From assembly GCA_020851975.1 (NCBI GenBank), contig JADZBS010000069.1, positions 1 through 35,036 of the forward strand: 35,036 nt of DNA, given 5' to 3'. This DNA is from Gammaproteobacteria bacterium. GTDB lineage: Bacteria > Pseudomonadota > Gammaproteobacteria > Steroidobacterales > GCA-2729495. Numbering within the stretch: the stretch's first letter is position 1; the number at the start of each line of letters is the position of its first letter. Shown piece by piece: positions 8,251 through 16,842 of this stretch. A program made the translations under genes and the position numbers. The notes beneath the pieces were generated by a model, which saw nothing but the letters and a program-made list of their open reading frames with translations, made no database searches and was not told the DNA's origin.

Positions 8251-9342
8251 TCACCGCGTTGTCAGTACTTGACTGAAGACCTCACGCAATCGACCTGCAA
8301 TCACCTCGGTATCATGCTTCTCGACGACCTCTCGATATCCGGCCGCGGCGAGCCGCTCACATTCGTGATCATCCCGCAGCAGGTGGCAGAGCATCGCCGC
8401 GATGCCCTCGATGTCGCCGGGCGTGACCATGCGGCCATTCACCCCGTCGGTGACGACGCTCGGGATCCCTCCTACCGGGGTCGTGATCACGGGCAGGTGG
8501 CTGGCCAGGGCTTCGAGAATGACATTGGGCACACCCTCGGAGTAGCTCGGCAGGATCAGAAGACGCGAGGAGTGCAACAGGTGCAGCCGATCCGCCCCTT
8601 CCACCCACCCCAGCGCGCGCATTGAACCGGACAGGCCGCGCCCTGCGATCAGATCGCGCAATCGTTCCACCTCCTTGGGACCGGCGAACAGAAGCGTCGC
8701 GTCCGGGAACTCCTTCAGTACCGCTGGCATCGCCGATACCAGGTCATATACGCCCTTCTCCCGAATGATCCAGCCGAGATACAGGATCTGCCGACCGGTG
8801 CGGCGCGGCACCTGCGGGTCGATCGTGTAGAGCTGCGTGTTGACCGGGTTCCGTACCACCACCAGTTTCTCACGGGGAAACACGCCAACAAACGAATCAC
8901 GCTGCGGTTCCGAGATGAAGATGATCCTGATGCACCACCCTGCCACGCGCCGGATCAGGGCCTTGCGCCACTCCGGCCCGCCGGCGTAGAACTCGGAAAA
9001 GTGTGCCGGATGAATGTGAAAGACCATCGGGATGCGCAGCAGATGCCCGATGAGCAGGTAATAGCACTTCCGGTAGAAGCTCAGGCCGCTGGATACGTGC
9101 ACGACCAGCAGGTCTGGCCTGACAACGACCACCCGAAAGAAGAACACGAGGAACCGCCAGATCGAGAACATGAGACGGTACACCCTTCGGCCCTCGGTGC
9201 TCGAGGCAAAGTGATGGCAGTCGAACTCCGACCACAGGCTGCTCGCCCGGTAATTGTTGATCACCGCCGTGATCCCGCCCTGGGCCTTGCTGCCCGGGCC
9301 GACCATCAGAACCTTCCACTTGCGGTGCGGGCCCGGATTCAT
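8251..9342 (-). CDS. GT4 family glycosyltransferase
   Basis: This is a 363-residue retaining GT-B enzyme that would transfer a sugar from a nucleotide donor to the lipid-linked repeat unit at the cytoplasmic face. The N-terminal acceptor domain begins KVLMVGPGSKAQGGITAVI, with the glycine-rich loop near residues 15-24. The C-terminal donor domain contains the E-x7-E motif at E269/E277 (SEGVPNVILEAL) followed by LPVITTPVGG. A hydrophobic patch at about 58-75 may attach it to the membrane. The ATG overlaps the upstream gene's stop by four bases (ATGA), so the two GT4 genes are translationally coupled. Donor and acceptor are not predictable. Confidence 0.92.
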   Translation of the reverse strand: MNPGPHRKWKVLMVGPGSKAQGGITAVINNYRASSLWSEFDCHHFASSTEGRRVYRLMFSIWRFLVFFFRVVVVRPDLLVVHVSSGLSFYRKCYYLLIGHLLRIPMVFHIHPAHFSEFYAGGPEWRKALIRRVAGWCIRIIFISEPQRDSFVGVFPREKLVVVRNPVNTQLYTIDPQVPRRTGRQILYLGWIIREKGVYDLVSAMPAVLKEFPDATLLFAGPKEVERLRDLIAGRGLSGSMRALGWVEGADRLHLLHSSRLLILPSYSEGVPNVILEALASHLPVITTPVGGIPSVVTDGVNGRMVTPGDIEGIAAMLCHLLRDDHECERLAAAGYREVVEKHDTEVIAGRLREVFSQVLTTR

Positions 9343-10535
9343 TGTCCATGTGCCCCTGGCAAATGCCGCTCATCCAGCAGCTTGTCGTACAGCGATTCAT
9401 AGCTGGCCACACAGGCGTCGAGGCTGAACCTCGTCTCGATCGCCGCACGGCCGTTGCGCCCCAACTGCTGGCGCAGCGACGCATCCTGCAGCAAGCCGAC
9501 GATCCTCCCGGCTGCAACCTCCACGTCGTTCCTGGCCACGAGATAGCCCTCTGCCCCGTCGTGGAGGACCTCGACCGTACCCCCGTCATCGGTCGCCACG
9601 ACGGGCACGCCGCAGGCCATGGCCTCCATCACCGCGTTGGGCAGTCCTTCGGAAATCACCCGATAGTTGGTGAACAGGCAGGCCACATCCAGCATGCCGG
9701 TCAGCGCATCGATGTCCCGCCGGTACCCGGTGAAGATCACGTTATCCGCCAGGCCCAGCCGCAGGCTCAGCGCTTCCAGCGCAGCGCGGTTGGGACCATC
9801 GCCGATGACCAGGAAGCCGGTCTGCGGTTGCTCCTGCAGCACGCGCGCAGCGACCTGCAGGAACGCCTCGTGATCCTTGAACGCGGACAGCGTGGCCACC
9901 ATGCCAACGAGCTGCGTGAAGCGCGCGAGCTGCAGTTCCTCTCGCAGTTGCGCCACCTTCTCCGGCTGCGGATCGAAGCGCCGCAGATCGAGGCCATTGG
10001 GTACGACGCGGAAGTTCGCCCGTCTGCGGCGGAAGCGGTTGTCGAAGCCCGCCTCCGAATTCGACAGCAGGAAATCCGCGGTGTACGCCTGCAGGATCCG
10101 GGACAGGCGATACACCAGCCCGATATCCCGGCTGTCGCGAATGGCGGATGCCACGATGGGCACGCCGGTCAGCCGTGCCGCGATCACGCCGAAGGTGCTG
10201 GCGAGATTCAGGAACGTGTGGATCAACTGGATGCGTTGCGTACGGATCAGGCTGACCAGGGACACCACCGGCCCGACCACGTCGAAGCGACCCGTTCTGC
10301 GCAGCACCGCCAGACTCACGTTCGGCAACCCCGAGATCAGCGTGTAGAACCCGTCCTGCGTGGCCCGGTCAGGCCCGATGAACACGGCCACCGTAATGAC
10401 ATAGCGCGTCGGATCGAGGTTCTGCACGAGCTGCACGAGCTGGCGTTCGGCACCGCCGACATACAGGGACGACGCCACGAACAGCAATCGGACAGGGCCG
10501 GGCGCTCCGGAACGGACAGCGGGCACGGCGTTCAC
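9339..10535 (-). CDS. GT4 family glycosyltransferase
   Basis: This is a 398-residue GT-B fold enzyme. Its N-terminal loop SLYVGGAERQL (about 23-33) is the GGAE signature found in many GT4 enzymes of EPS and LPS assembly. The donor-binding domain holds E296-x7-E304 (SEGLPNAVMEAM) and then CGVPVVATDDGG. It has no membrane segment. It sits between a second GT4 gene downstream and the beta-helix gene upstream, with 4-base overlaps at both ends. It should add one sugar of the repeat unit; which one is unknown. Confidence 0.93.
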   Translation of the reverse strand: MNAVPAVRSGAPGPVRLLFVASSLYVGGAERQLVQLVQNLDPTRYVITVAVFIGPDRATQDGFYTLISGLPNVSLAVLRRTGRFDVVGPVVSLVSLIRTQRIQLIHTFLNLASTFGVIAARLTGVPIVASAIRDSRDIGLVYRLSRILQAYTADFLLSNSEAGFDNRFRRRRANFRVVPNGLDLRRFDPQPEKVAQLREELQLARFTQLVGMVATLSAFKDHEAFLQVAARVLQEQPQTGFLVIGDGPNRAALEALSLRLGLADNVIFTGYRRDIDALTGMLDVACLFTNYRVISEGLPNAVMEAMACGVPVVATDDGGTVEVLHDGAEGYLVARNDVEVAAGRIVGLLQDASLRQQLGRNGRAAIETRFSLDACVASYESLYDKLLDERHLPGAHGQ

Positions 10536-12286
10536 GGGCGGATCTCCCAGCCCGCACCCGTTGCCAGCTTCCCGGCACCGATGTTCATGCCGGCACCGGC
10601 ATGCGACAGGCCGGGAACCTCGAGTGGGAGGCCTGCTCCTGCTGCCGGGCTGCCGGGCAGCAGGTCGAAGTCATCGCGGGCCGGGTCCCGGAAGCGCGGA
10701 TCGGCCACGAGATTGCCGCCGACGGCATCGCCGAAGCGGGCTTTCAGCTCCGTGAGGTCTTCCGACCATTTCTGCCGGTACAGGACCCGCACCTGGCGAC
10801 CCGGGTTGTACATCAGGTTGTTGCTGATCTGCTGCGGCCCCACGGACGCATCGGCGGCAATGGCGATGCAGGCATCCCGCCGCGTCGGCAATGTCGCCCG
10901 CCCGCAGCCCACCATGATGTTGTTGACGATACGATGCCCGGCAGACACGCCCGCCACCCCAGGAATGAACTGCACGGCCACGTCGGCCATGTTCACCATG
11001 GTGTTGTTCGCCACCAGGTTGTCCCGGCTCCAGACGTAGGGCTGCAGGCTGAAGCACTGGCCGGTGGGATAGCTCTTGGCCTTGCTGTTGATCGTGTTGT
11101 AGCAGATGTTGCCGATGAAGTAGTTGTCGTTGCCGTTGATCTGCGCGGCCACGGAGAAGTCGTGCATGCGATTGCGGAACAGCAGGTTGTCCCGCACCGA
11201 ATGCTCCCTCAGGCCGTCGACACCGAATGGCCGGCAGTAGTCGAAGTAGCTGCTGGCGGGGCCGCAGTGAAACTCGTTGTCGTAGACGATGTTCCGCCTG
11301 ACGCCCGGCGACTCCGGCCAGTGTGCATCCAGGTACATGCCATTGTGCGACCAGGCGATGAACTGGTTCCGGTAGATCCTCGAGTCCTGCACCCCTGCCA
11401 CGAAGTGCACGCCCTCGCCGGAGACATGGGGTTCGTACCCGACCATGCCCCAGCGAATGCCGCTGTCGATGACGTTGTCGTGGATGTCCAGGCGGCTGAT
11501 GGGTGTGCCAAACGATTGCGCGCGGATGCCGCTGGCGCCGTCCAGGCCAATGACCGAGTTGCGGATCTCGATGTCCGCCGAGGTGCCTCGTATCTCGATG
11601 GAACCGAGGCTCCCGCCTTCCACCGCCAGGCCATCGATGATGATGTGCCGCTGGTTCTCGATGTAGATGGGAGCCCAGGACTCGCGCTTGTCGAACTGCT
11701 GCATGCCCGCGATGGTCGGGTAAACGGTCGCCGGATTACCGCGGGGCGAGCACAGGAACAGTGTGCCATCCCGGTGAAGCCACTCGATCACCTGCGAGCC
11801 CTGTTTCTCGCACAGGTCGCGCTCCTCCCGCGCCTTGCCGAACGCGCGGCGCTGGTCCAGCAAGAGCACCTCGGGATCACCGCTGCGAAAACCACGGGTA
11901 TCGAAAACCCAGACGTCGCCACGGATGCGCTTCCAGTTGGCCGGCTCCAGTCCGCCGACAAGCGGGTTCTCCACGCGCATCCTCGGCCGGGGACCGGCCT
12001 GGTAGGCACCGATGAACACCGGCTTGTCGGCCGAAGCACCGGTCTTCCCGACGATCTTCAACGAGCCTCCGGACAGCGTTCCACTGCGCTGAAGGTAGCG
12101 ATTGCCCCCGGCAAACTCCCGCACCTGGCTCCAGTCGCAGTACGGATCTTCCAGGGAGCCGGAACCCGGGCAGCCGGTGGCCCGCGACGGGTCGACGTGG
12201 ATGTCCGCGGCCAGCGCCGCCAGGGGACCAGCGACCCCGAGCAGGACGGTGAGCAGCCTTGCCCCCATGCGAGCCGCGCACCTCAT
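10532..12286 (-). CDS. Secreted right-handed parallel beta-helix protein
   Basis: This 584-residue protein has a clear signal peptide (about 1-26, LLTVLLGVAGPLAALA, AxA-type cleavage before ADIHVDPS), so it acts in the periplasm or outside. The core shows repeated short strands with Asn/Gly/Asp turns (HIIIDGLAVEGGSLGSIEI, ADIEIRNSVIG, SRLDIHDNVIDSGI, DNYFIGNICYNTI, RDNLVANNTMVN), the pattern of NosD/pectate-lyase-like beta-helices. These folds bind, cleave or epimerise polysaccharides. In EPS clusters such proteins often act as lyases or C5-epimerases, but I cannot see a defined catalytic set. It is translationally coupled to the GT4 genes on both sides. No PEP-CTERM-like tail is present at its C-terminus, so it is not an obvious exosortase substrate. 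Confidence 0.88.
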   Translation of the reverse strand: MRCAARMGARLLTVLLGVAGPLAALAADIHVDPSRATGCPGSGSLEDPYCDWSQVREFAGGNRYLQRSGTLSGGSLKIVGKTGASADKPVFIGAYQAGPRPRMRVENPLVGGLEPANWKRIRGDVWVFDTRGFRSGDPEVLLLDQRRAFGKAREERDLCEKQGSQVIEWLHRDGTLFLCSPRGNPATVYPTIAGMQQFDKRESWAPIYIENQRHIIIDGLAVEGGSLGSIEIRGTSADIEIRNSVIGLDGASGIRAQSFGTPISRLDIHDNVIDSGIRWGMVGYEPHVSGEGVHFVAGVQDSRIYRNQFIAWSHNGMYLDAHWPESPGVRRNIVYDNEFHCGPASSYFDYCRPFGVDGLREHSVRDNLLFRNRMHDFSVAAQINGNDNYFIGNICYNTINSKAKSYPTGQCFSLQPYVWSRDNLVANNTMVNMADVAVQFIPGVAGVSAGHRIVNNIMVGCGRATLPTRRDACIAIAADASVGPQQISNNLMYNPGRQVRVLYRQKWSEDLTELKARFGDAVGGNLVADPRFRDPARDDFDLLPGSPAAGAGLPLEVPGLSHAGAGMNIGAGKLATGAGWEIRP

Positions 12287-13389
12287 TGCGGGCGCTCCAG
12301 CGCGTCGAGCAGCGCCCGGTATCGTTCCGCAACCGACTCCGGACCGAAGTTCGCCGCGAAGTACTCCTGGATGGGGCCGGGCGGAAATGCGCCCGGCACC
12401 GCACTCGCCCGCACCGCGGCCTCCAGTTCGGCTTCGCTCGTCACCACCGTGCCGAGGCCGTGGCTGGCGATCATGCCGTCGGGATCCACGAAGGAGACGA
12501 TGGGGATGCCCCGGCGCATGGCCTGCAGGAACACGTTGGGAAAGCCCTCCGTGCTGGAGGTGCTGACCAGCGTGCGACAGCGATCGAAGTGCCTCTCCAC
12601 GTCGGCGGGTGGCTGGAAACCCAGTAGGCGCAGGTTGGACACACTGGCAGCGGCCGCCGCGACCTGCTCAAACAGAGCCGCCTCGCCCGAGGCTGGCGGC
12701 CCGATCATGGTGAAGCGCAGTGCCGGCATGCGGCGCGCCAACTCGACGAAAACCATGGGTCGCTTGAACGATGCGAAGCGCCCCACCCAGAGGATCTCGG
12801 TGCGTTCGGCCTCCGGCAGCGACCGGCGTTCGAGATCGAGGAAGTTCCGGATCAGCACGCCCTCGCGGCCATAGTGGGCCTGCAACAGGTCCTTCTGGCG
12901 AACATTCTGGACGACGACGGCATCCGCCCGCCGCAGTCCATGGCGGAAGAGCCAGCGGTCGCGGGCCAGGCGCGGACACTCGCGGCCCGGGATGAAATCC
13001 GAATCGTGGGCCGCCGCATACACGTAGCGCAGCGGCCGGAACCGCCTGAGCACGGCCAGCAACGCCGGCACGACGCCGGCCGCCCGCGAGTAATAGACAT
13101 CCGCCCTGGCACGACACAGTGCCCGCCAGATGCCGGTCAACCGCGGATGCAGGAAACGCAGCCCGGGGAACCCGGCCGCGGGCGGGTAGGCCTTGTAGAC
13201 GGTGCAGCCCTGGAGCACCTCCCCGTCCGGCTGGCCATGGTCCTCGGTGACGAAGCTGACCTCGTGGCCCATGCGCCGCAGCAGGCGCGCAATCTGCACC
13301 TGCTGCATCTCCGCGCCACCCACCTGCTCGATGCCGGTGCCGCCGTGGAGCACCGGATAGATGGTCATGGAGACGAAGCAGATGCGCAT
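12283..13389 (-). CDS. GT4 family glycosyltransferase with E-x7-Q motif
   Basis: This is a 368-residue GT-B enzyme. The N-terminus MRICFVSMTIYPVLHGG and the GGAEMQQVQIARLL segment (24-37) give the acceptor-domain signature. The donor domain has WVGRFASFKRP at about 201-211 and STEGFPNVFLQAM at 279-291. In the last segment the usual E-x7-E pair reads E281-x7-Q289, so the second Glu, which normally contacts the donor sugar or phosphate, is Gln. The enzyme may tolerate this or may have altered donor use. The stop overlaps the beta-helix gene's start by four bases. A 56-base gap separates it from the amidotransferase gene upstream. Confidence 0.9.
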   Translation of the reverse strand: MRICFVSMTIYPVLHGGTGIEQVGGAEMQQVQIARLLRRMGHEVSFVTEDHGQPDGEVLQGCTVYKAYPPAAGFPGLRFLHPRLTGIWRALCRARADVYYSRAAGVVPALLAVLRRFRPLRYVYAAAHDSDFIPGRECPRLARDRWLFRHGLRRADAVVVQNVRQKDLLQAHYGREGVLIRNFLDLERRSLPEAERTEILWVGRFASFKRPMVFVELARRMPALRFTMIGPPASGEAALFEQVAAAAASVSNLRLLGFQPPADVERHFDRCRTLVSTSSTEGFPNVFLQAMRRGIPIVSFVDPDGMIASHGLGTVVTSEAELEAAVRASAVPGAFPPGPIQEYFAANFGPESVAERYRALLDALERPQ

Positions 13390-13445
13390 GGCCGTGACAG
13401 ACCTTCAGCCGGGTGGCAGCGCCGCGGACGCCGGGGCCGGTCGAT

Positions 13446-15392
13446 TCATGGCGCTTCGGGCACGCGGCTGTCCGCGGCCTCCGCCTGCAGCCACGCCTGG
13501 AACGCCAGCACGTGCCACAGGTGCTCGTGCCAGTTGCAGACTCCGGAGAGATGCTCCTGCCAGCGCGTGCGGATGTCGGTGGGATCGAGGTAGCCCTCGC
13601 GGCGCAGTCGGGCCTCGTCGAGCAGCTCCTCGGCCCAGGGGCGCAGCGGACCGCGCAGCCAGGTGCCGATGGGCACGGCAAAACCCTTCTTCGGCCGATC
13701 GATCAGTTGTCGCGGCACATGGCGGTAGAGCACCTGGCGCAACAGCCATTTGCGCTGGCCGTCGCGGATCTTCAGGTCGAGCGGCAACTGCCAGGCGAAC
13801 TCCGCCACCCGGTGGTCGAGCAGCGGCACCCGCGCCTCGAGGCTCACGCCCATGCTGGCGCGATCGACCTTCACCAGGATGTCATCGGGCAGGTAGGCCA
13901 CCATGTCCATGGCCATCATGAACTCGATGAAGCTGCCGAACGCCGGCCAGCGGGCCCGATCGGTCCGCACCGTCACCGGTTCCTGCGCACCGCGCACCAG
14001 CCGCTCCGGCCTGCGCCAGTAGGAACCGAGGTAGTGGTAGAGATCCTCGCGCGACGCCGCCGGCAGCATCCCGGCCAGCTTCTGCAGCGGGTCGCCCGCA
14101 AAGCGGCCGCCCCAGCGCTCTGGCCGCATGGCCCCGATCACTGCGGCCAGCCCGCGGCGTGCACCCCGCGGCAGCCAGCCGAAGCCGCGCCACAGCCCGT
14201 CCGCGAAGAAGTAGCGGTTGTAACCGGCGAAGAACTCATCCCCACCATCGCCGGACAGTGCCACCGTCACATGCTGGCGCGCCAGCTTCGACACCAGGAA
14301 GGTCGGAATCTGCGAGGAGTCCGAGAACGGCTCGTCGTAAAGCGACGGCAACAGCGGGATCACCGCCATCGCTTCCCTGGGGCTGACATAGAGCTCGGTG
14401 TGGTGGGTGCCGAGGTGGCGTGCCACCTCCGCCGCATGCGCGGCCTCGTTGAAGCCTGCTTCGTGAAAGCCGATGCTGAAGGTGTTCACGGCCTGCGCCG
14501 ACTGCGCCTGCATCAACGCCACCACGGTCGAGGAATCGATGCCGCCCGACAGGAACGCGCCGAGCGGTACATCGGCCTCCATGCGAAGGGCGACGGCATC
14601 CTTCAGCAGGACCTCCAGTTCGTCGGTCGCCTGCTCCGGCGCCACCGCCCGCGGATTCGCCGCGCCCTGCCCGGCCACCTGCAAGGCTGACCAGTAGGCC
14701 TGCGGCGCGGCTTCGTGGCCGTCCCGCGCTGCGCCGGAAAGACTCAGGAAGGTGCCCGGCGGCAGCTTGCGGATACCCTGATAGATGGCGTACGGCGCCG
14801 GCACGTAGCCGTGCCGCAGGAACAGCGCCAGTACGTTGCGGTCAATCTCGCCCCGCCAGGACGGGTGGGCCCGCAGCGCCTTCAGCTCGGAGCCGAACAG
14901 GAACACCCCGCCCATCCAGCCGTAGTAGAGCGGCTTTTCGCCGAGGCGGTCGCGGGCCAGGTGCAACACGCGCTCCTCGCGGTCCCAGAGCGCGAAGGCG
15001 AACATGCCGTTGAAGTGTTCCAGCGACGCGCGCAGGCCCCAGCGGGCGATGGCCGCCAGCATCACCTCGGTGTCCGAGTGGCCACGCCAGTCGATCTGAC
15101 CCTCGGCGGCTTCGAGCTCGGCACGGATCTGGCGGTAGTTGTAGATCTCGCCATTGAAGGCGATGACGTAGCGGCCGCAGCGCGAGAGCATCGGCTGGTG
15201 GCCCTCGGGCGAGAGGTCGAGGACCGAGAGGCGGCGGTGTCCCAGCCCGATGCCCGCTTCCGGGTCCTGCCAGATGCCGCTGTCGTCGGGGCCGCGGTGG
15301 CGGATGCGCTCCGCCATGGCACCGAGCACCGCACGGCGGGTCTCGGTGTCGCGCGCCGCGCTCCGGTCAACGAACCCGCAGAGGCCGCACAT
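13446..15392 (-). CDS. asnB: Asparagine synthase-type glutamine amidotransferase of EPS locus
   Basis: This 648-residue enzyme starts at the ATG at 15392, which places the catalytic Cys at position 2 (MCGLCGFVD) and has AGGAGAG just upstream. The frame extends to 15494, but that extension would bury the N-terminal nucleophile. The glutaminase domain (1 to about 200) carries RHRGPDDSG and FNGEIYNY. The synthetase domain has the ATP-pyrophosphatase loop SGGIDSS at 282-288 and ALSGDGGDEFFAGY. The length fits AsnB and the exosortase-system amidotransferase family. In polysaccharide loci these enzymes often amidate uronic acids rather than make free asparagine. That role is inferred from context. 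It overlaps the upstream membrane-protein gene by 26 bases. Confidence 0.92.
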   Translation of the reverse strand: MCGLCGFVDRSAARDTETRRAVLGAMAERIRHRGPDDSGIWQDPEAGIGLGHRRLSVLDLSPEGHQPMLSRCGRYVIAFNGEIYNYRQIRAELEAAEGQIDWRGHSDTEVMLAAIARWGLRASLEHFNGMFAFALWDREERVLHLARDRLGEKPLYYGWMGGVFLFGSELKALRAHPSWRGEIDRNVLALFLRHGYVPAPYAIYQGIRKLPPGTFLSLSGAARDGHEAAPQAYWSALQVAGQGAANPRAVAPEQATDELEVLLKDAVALRMEADVPLGAFLSGGIDSSTVVALMQAQSAQAVNTFSIGFHEAGFNEAAHAAEVARHLGTHHTELYVSPREAMAVIPLLPSLYDEPFSDSSQIPTFLVSKLARQHVTVALSGDGGDEFFAGYNRYFFADGLWRGFGWLPRGARRGLAAVIGAMRPERWGGRFAGDPLQKLAGMLPAASREDLYHYLGSYWRRPERLVRGAQEPVTVRTDRARWPAFGSFIEFMMAMDMVAYLPDDILVKVDRASMGVSLEARVPLLDHRVAEFAWQLPLDLKIRDGQRKWLLRQVLYRHVPRQLIDRPKKGFAVPIGTWLRGPLRPWAEELLDEARLRREGYLDPTDIRTRWQEHLSGVCNWHEHLWHVLAFQAWLQAEAADSRVPEAP

Positions 15393-16842
15393 CCTGGCTC
15401 TCCTGCGGATTGCAGCGGAACAACGCCACGTCGCCGGCTGCAAACACCTCCGTAAACCCCGCGCCCCCATCGCGCGCGAAGAGCCCTTGCACACCCTCCG
15501 CCGCCCGTGCCCGGTCGAGCAGCACGAAGCCGATGTCGTTGGCGCGCACGAGCTCGGCCAGCGCCTGCGGATCGGCCAGGGCCTTTCGGATCGTCAGGCG
15601 ATCGAAGGTCAGTGCCTTGGCACCGTGCCCCGAGGCCAGCAGCACGAGCGGCGTGTAGTAGATGAGCGACGGGCAGCCGACCTGCGGCACGACGAGCACG
15701 CGGCCGGCGAGCCGGCGGTCGCGGATGAAGGCGTAGCAGCGACGCCAGCCTTCCGGCAGGTGCCGGCGGCGGATGGCGCGCAGCTCGCGCCAGGCGATCA
15801 GCGCGCACAGCGTGCCCATCGCCGCGGCGAGCGCGAGCCAGGTGGCATCCGCGGGCAGCGTGACGGCGACGAGCCAGGCGACGAACGGCGCCGCGAAGAA
15901 TACGTGGTTGACGCTGTTGCCCATCACCCAGAACACGGCGAGAAGCAGCAGCCCGGCGATCATCGCCAGCGGCAACCACCACTCCGGGCGGGTCGCCGGT
16001 GCGAGCGCGAGCCCGGCGAGCACCACGGCCGGCCAGGGGTTGGCCTTGAGGATCTGCAGCGGGTGGCCGAACTCGAGCCGCTGGCGCTCCTGCTGCCCGA
16101 TGCGCATGTGCACGCGGACGCGGCGCCAGTGGTCGGCGAGGACGCGGCCATACACCCCGCCCGTGACGGCCCATGCCGCGAGCAGCCCGGCCGCTGCCAC
16201 GACGGGAAGCACCAGGTAGCGCGGCTCGCCGGCCGCGGCCAGGGCGAGCCCGACGACCGGAAACAGGATCAGGATGACCTGCGTCACCATCCGCTGCGAG
16301 AGCCGCGCCAGCGCGGTGGCCCCGGCCGCCACGCCGACCCACCCCGCCGGCCCGCCACCGGCGAACGCCGCGCACGCGGCCACGGCCCCGGTGAGCCAGA
16401 GCAGGCCGAGCGAGCGCGGCGTCAGCGAGGCAGAGGTCGTCAGATTGATGGGCGCGAGCAGCACGATCAGCGCGCCGAGGCAGGCCCGCCACGGCTCGAG
16501 GCCGAACAGCAGGGTGCCGCCGAGATAGACGACCACCGCGATGAGTAGGTCCGTGATGAACGGCAGGTGGATCAGCACGCGGTAGGGCTGGTTCGCCACC
16601 GGCGCCAGCAGCCACATGAGGAGCGGCGGCAACTGCAGGGTCTCGGGCTCACCGGTGTAGTAGAAGCGCAGTTCCGGAAACCACCGGCGCTGCGACACCA
16701 CTTCGCGCGCGACGCGCAGGTAGGTGAAGGCATCGCCCTCGATCGGCGCGGTGTTGACGCGCAGGATGCGGTAGAGCTGCACGCCGGCGACGAGCACGGC
16801 GAGGAAGCCCGTCAGCAGCCACGGCGACCACGCCCCGCTCAT
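15367..16842 (-). CDS. Multi-spanning membrane protein, GT-C glycosyltransferase-like
   Basis: This 491-residue protein has an N-terminal membrane segment (about 9-28) followed by an extracytoplasmic loop with EGDAFTYLRVAREV (35-48). It then has roughly eight to ten further hydrophobic segments up to about residue 360 and a C-terminal soluble part of about 130 residues. An acidic E-x-D in the first loop after TM1, with many TMs and a soluble tail, is the plan of GT-C enzymes that use polyprenyl-phosphate sugars (PMT/ArnT-like). The sequence gives no closer family. It may add a branch sugar to the polymer in the periplasm, which is an inference. It is coupled to the polymerase gene upstream by a 4-base overlap. 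Confidence 0.75.
   Translation of the reverse strand: MSGAWSPWLLTGFLAVLVAGVQLYRILRVNTAPIEGDAFTYLRVAREVVSQRRWFPELRFYYTGEPETLQLPPLLMWLLAPVANQPYRVLIHLPFITDLLIAVVVYLGGTLLFGLEPWRACLGALIVLLAPINLTTSASLTPRSLGLLWLTGAVAACAAFAGGGPAGWVGVAAGATALARLSQRMVTQVILILFPVVGLALAAAGEPRYLVLPVVAAAGLLAAWAVTGGVYGRVLADHWRRVRVHMRIGQQERQRLEFGHPLQILKANPWPAVVLAGLALAPATRPEWWLPLAMIAGLLLLAVFWVMGNSVNHVFFAAPFVAWLVAVTLPADATWLALAAAMGTLCALIAWRELRAIRRRHLPEGWRRCYAFIRDRRLAGRVLVVPQVGCPSLIYYTPLVLLASGHGAKALTFDRLTIRKALADPQALAELVRANDIGFVLLDRARAAEGVQGLFARDGGAGFTEVFAAGDVALFRCNPQESQDVRPLRVR

Noticed and set aside
10601-12874. Very long + strand open frame (757 codons) opposite the beta-helix and GT4 genes
   Set aside because: It is antisense to two genes with clear family motifs and a signal peptide. 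Its product is low-complexity, rich in Arg, His, Val and Ala, and has no domain, as expected from high-G+C shadow frames.
15393-15494. N-terminal extension of the amidotransferase to 15494
   Set aside because: It would bury the catalytic Cys2 that must be exposed as the N-terminal nucleophile, and it lies within the upstream membrane-protein gene. The ATG at 15392 has a good AGGAGAG site.
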